From NCBI GenBank assembly GCA_903832395.1, contig CAILBF010000202.1, forward strand, positions 1-7,471: a stretch of 7,471 nt of DNA, written 5' to 3'. Both the position numbers and the translations under genes were made by a program. Shown here piece after piece: positions 5,740 to 7,471 of this stretch. Below the pieces are notes generated by a model. The model was not told where the DNA came from. It made no database searches and worked only from the letters and a program-made list of their open reading frames with translations. Position 1 is the stretch's first letter; each line of letters opens with the position of its first letter. This stretch comes from an uncultured Actinomycetes bacterium (lineage in GTDB: Bacteria > Actinomycetota > Actinomycetes > Nanopelagicales > Nanopelagicaceae).

Positions 5740-7035
5740 TTAAGCAACCGCACCCTCAACACGAATTGCCGCTTCAACTTTAGTGACTATTTCCATTGAT
5801 GCGAGCTTGCCCATACAGGCAATGAGCGAGGCTTCACTTGCGCTGTGCGTAACAACTACTAGTTCAGCATCTTTACCAATACCTGCTTGATGAACTGTTT
5901 GAATTGAAATATTTTCGCTGGCAAATGTCTGCGCAATTGAGGCTAAAACACCTGATTTATCGGCAACATGTAAGCGAACAAAGAACTGAGATTTAACTTC
6001 ACTCATCGGTGCAATATCTAAATCAGCGTAATCTGATTCACCGTATCCAACAGTTGAGTATGCGCGGTGGCGAGTCACGGCAACTAAGTCGCCCAAAATT
6101 GCCGATGCAGTCGGGGCCCCGCCTGCGCCGCGGCCGTAAAACATAAGTTCTCCAGCGGCTTCAGATTCAACATAAATTGCGTTAAAAACATCGCGAACAG
6201 ATGCCAGTGGGTGCGAGCTAGGAAGCATTACTGGATGGACGCGTACTGAAATCTCATCTTTAACGGTAATTTCTGCAATCGCTAAGAGTTTAATAACAGC
6301 GTTCATCCGCTTTGCGGCATTGACATCTTCAATTGAAATCTTTGAAATTCCTTCGCAATAAACCTCATCGATTGTGACAGTGCTGTGGAAAGCCAGACCG
6401 GCAAGCAATGCAGCTTTAGCTGCAGCATCATGGCCATCTACATCGGCAGTTGGATCAGATTCGGCATAACCAAGTGCCTGCGCCTCTTTCAATACATCCT
6501 TAAAATCGCGGCCCTCTTCATGCATCTTGGTCAAAATATAATTAGTTGTTCCGTTAACGATACCCATGACGCGTGTGATTTGATCACCGGCTAAAGATTC
6601 GCGCATCGAACGGATAATTGGAATCGCACCTGCAACTGCCGCCTCGTAATACAAATCTACTTTTGCGGCATCTGCGGCATTAAAAAGTTCATGCCCATGG
6701 GTTGCAAGAAGGGCTTTATTGGCCGTGATTACCGATTTCTTATTCTTAATCGCCTCTAAAATCAATGTGCGTGCAGGCTCGATGCCACCCATAACTTCGA
6801 TGACAATATTTATCTCTGGGTCAGTAACAATTGAATGTAAATCAGTAGTAATCATCGACGAATCGATTCCATCGCGCGCAGTATTGCTTCGTACGCCGAC
6901 CTTTTTTAAAACCAATAGAGCACCTGAACGGTCGGAGAGTTCCTGGCGATCTGATTGCAGCAGGCGAGCGACTTGGCTGCCAACAACGCCAGCGCCAAGC
7001 ATGCCAATAGAGATTGTTTTAAAGCCTGCGTCCAT
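5740..7035 (-). CDS. hom: Homoserine dehydrogenase with C-terminal ACT domain
   Basis: NAD(P)H-dependent reduction of L-aspartate 4-semialdehyde to L-homoserine, the branch point to threonine and methionine. From the ATG at 7035 it has 431 residues. It shows the Rossmann loop GMLGAGVVG (11-19), TANKALLA with conserved Lys107, NGTTNY (161-166), the catalytic and substrate signature around Glu192, Asp198, Asp203 and Lys207 (AESDPTADVDGHDAAAK), GAGGAPTASA (302-311), and an ACT domain (about 351-425, beginning FFVRLHVADKSGVLASIAQ). ACT domains in this family mediate threonine feedback inhibition, so allosteric control is likely. It is monofunctional, with no fused aspartokinase. Another in-frame ATG at 7056 would add seven residues with only a GAAGG 1 nt ahead of it. 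The upstream open frame overlapping lysA is not family-like. The stop abuts thrC. Confidence 0.96.
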   Translation of the reverse strand: MDAGFKTISIGMLGAGVVGSQVARLLQSDRQELSDRSGALLVLKKVGVRSNTARDGIDSSMITTDLHSIVTDPEINIVIEVMGGIEPARTLILEAIKNKKSVITANKALLATHGHELFNAADAAKVDLYYEAAVAGAIPIIRSMRESLAGDQITRVMGIVNGTTNYILTKMHEEGRDFKDVLKEAQALGYAESDPTADVDGHDAAAKAALLAGLAFHSTVTIDEVYCEGISKISIEDVNAAKRMNAVIKLLAIAEITVKDEISVRVHPVMLPSSHPLASVRDVFNAIYVESEAAGELMFYGRGAGGAPTASAILGDLVAVTRHRAYSTVGYGESDYADLDIAPMSEVKSQFFVRLHVADKSGVLASIAQTFASENISIQTVHQAGIGKDAELVVVTHSASEASLIACMGKLASMEIVTKVEAAIRVEGAVA

Positions 7036-7069
7036 GCGGGTTATTCTTTCACACATGCCTTCAACGGCG

Positions 7070-7471
7070 TTAAATATCCAATCCCAACAGATCGGCCTCG
7101 GTCTCACGGCGCACGATAATGCGGGCTTTTCCATCTTTAACTGCAATAACTGGTGGACGAGGAACATGGTTGTAGTTACTTGCCATACTGCGTCCATATG
7201 CACCAGTTGCTGGAGTTGCCAATAAATCTCCCGGAGCGATATCGCTGGGTAATGCGATATCTCGAATAATAATGTCGCCAGTTTCGCAGTGCTTTCCAAC
7301 TAATCGAGTTGAAACTCGGGCTGCGCTGCTTGTGCGATTAGCTAAAACGGCCGTGTATTCGGCGGCATATAAAGCAGGTCGAATATTTTCGCTCATTCCA
7401 CCATCTACCGAAATATATCTACGGTTCTCGCCTGCTTCTAATTCGATATCTTTAACGGTTCCAACTTCATA
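7070..7471 (-). CDS. lysA: Diaminopimelate decarboxylase (C-terminal part, 5' end off window)
   Basis: PLP enzyme that decarboxylates meso-2,6-diaminopimelate to L-lysine. The last 133 codons are visible, and the frame is open to the right edge. Family motifs in order are ISVDGGMSENIRPALY (20-35 of the visible part), GKHCETGD (59-66; Cys and Glu act in the active site shared between subunits), GAYGRSMASNYN (90-101, with the conserved Tyr that contacts PLP/substrate), and the C-terminal VRRET. An internal ATG at 7396 is not the true start: it lies inside the conserved GGMSEN motif. The barrel domain with the PLP lysine lies outside the window. hom follows after 34 nt, consistent with one operon. 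The stop is TAA. Confidence 0.96.
   Translation of the reverse strand, partial: YEVGTVKDIELEAGENRRYISVDGGMSENIRPALYAAEYTAVLANRTSSAARVSTRLVGKHCETGDIIIRDIALPSDIAPGDLLATPATGAYGRSMASNYNHVPRPPVIAVKDGKARIIVRRETEADLLGLDI

Noticed and set aside
7036..7069. Possible promoter, attenuator or riboswitch between lysA and hom
   Set aside because: The gap is 34 nt, with no hairpin, leader peptide or promoter-like hexamers that I can support; control of the operon must lie upstream, outside the window.
6719..7225. Plus-strand open frame of 168 codons opposite hom and the end of lysA
   Set aside because: It is antisense to two well-conserved genes, its composition reflects their codon pattern, and I see no family motif in it.
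7036..7299. N-terminal extension of hom from a TTG at 7299, overlapping lysA
   Set aside because: The extra residues are a shifted reading of lysA, have no homoserine dehydrogenase features, and the Rossmann loop comes right after the ATG at 7035 as expected for the family.

Overview
The window is a block of core housekeeping genes from an actinobacterium. All eight genes lie on the minus strand. In order of transcription, from high to low coordinate, they are lysA (3' end only), hom, thrC, thrB, rho, rpmE, prfA and prmC (5' part only). I recognise this as the conserved actinobacterial order lysA-hom-thrC-thrB-rho-rpmE-prfA-prmC. Base composition is moderate, about 45-50% GC by eye, and intergenic gaps are very short. 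Moderate GC, this gene order and a shortened actinobacterial-type Rho suggest a small-genome, low-GC actinobacterium such as the freshwater Nanopelagicales (acI/Planktophila type). That placement is inference.

Region 3729-7471 is an amino-acid biosynthesis operon for lysine and threonine. LysA makes lysine from meso-diaminopimelate. Hom reduces aspartate semialdehyde to homoserine, ThrB phosphorylates it, and ThrC converts the phosphate ester to threonine. lysA to hom is separated by 34 nt with the chosen start. hom to thrC abut with 0 nt, and thrC to thrB are 1 nt apart. A plausible intrinsic terminator follows thrB (3664-3706).

Region 1-3572 is a transcription and translation termination block. 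It holds transcription terminator Rho, ribosomal protein bL31 (rpmE), peptide release factor RF1 (prfA), and PrmC, the methyltransferase that modifies the GGQ glutamine of release factors. A strong intrinsic terminator separates rpmE from prfA (1631-1674). A leader hairpin sits just ahead of rpmE and another dyad just ahead of rho. prfA and prmC are 6 nt apart and probably co-translated.

I find no mobile element, CRISPR array, RNA gene, toxin-antitoxin pair, phage gene or unknown gene cluster. No gene-free stretch exceeds about 160 nt. Points worth a second look are all on the regulatory or protein-detail scale: a candidate L31 leader, an exact 13-bp inverted repeat placed in the two non-coding gaps that flank rho, the dyad next to the rho start, and the low-complexity charged insert in Rho.
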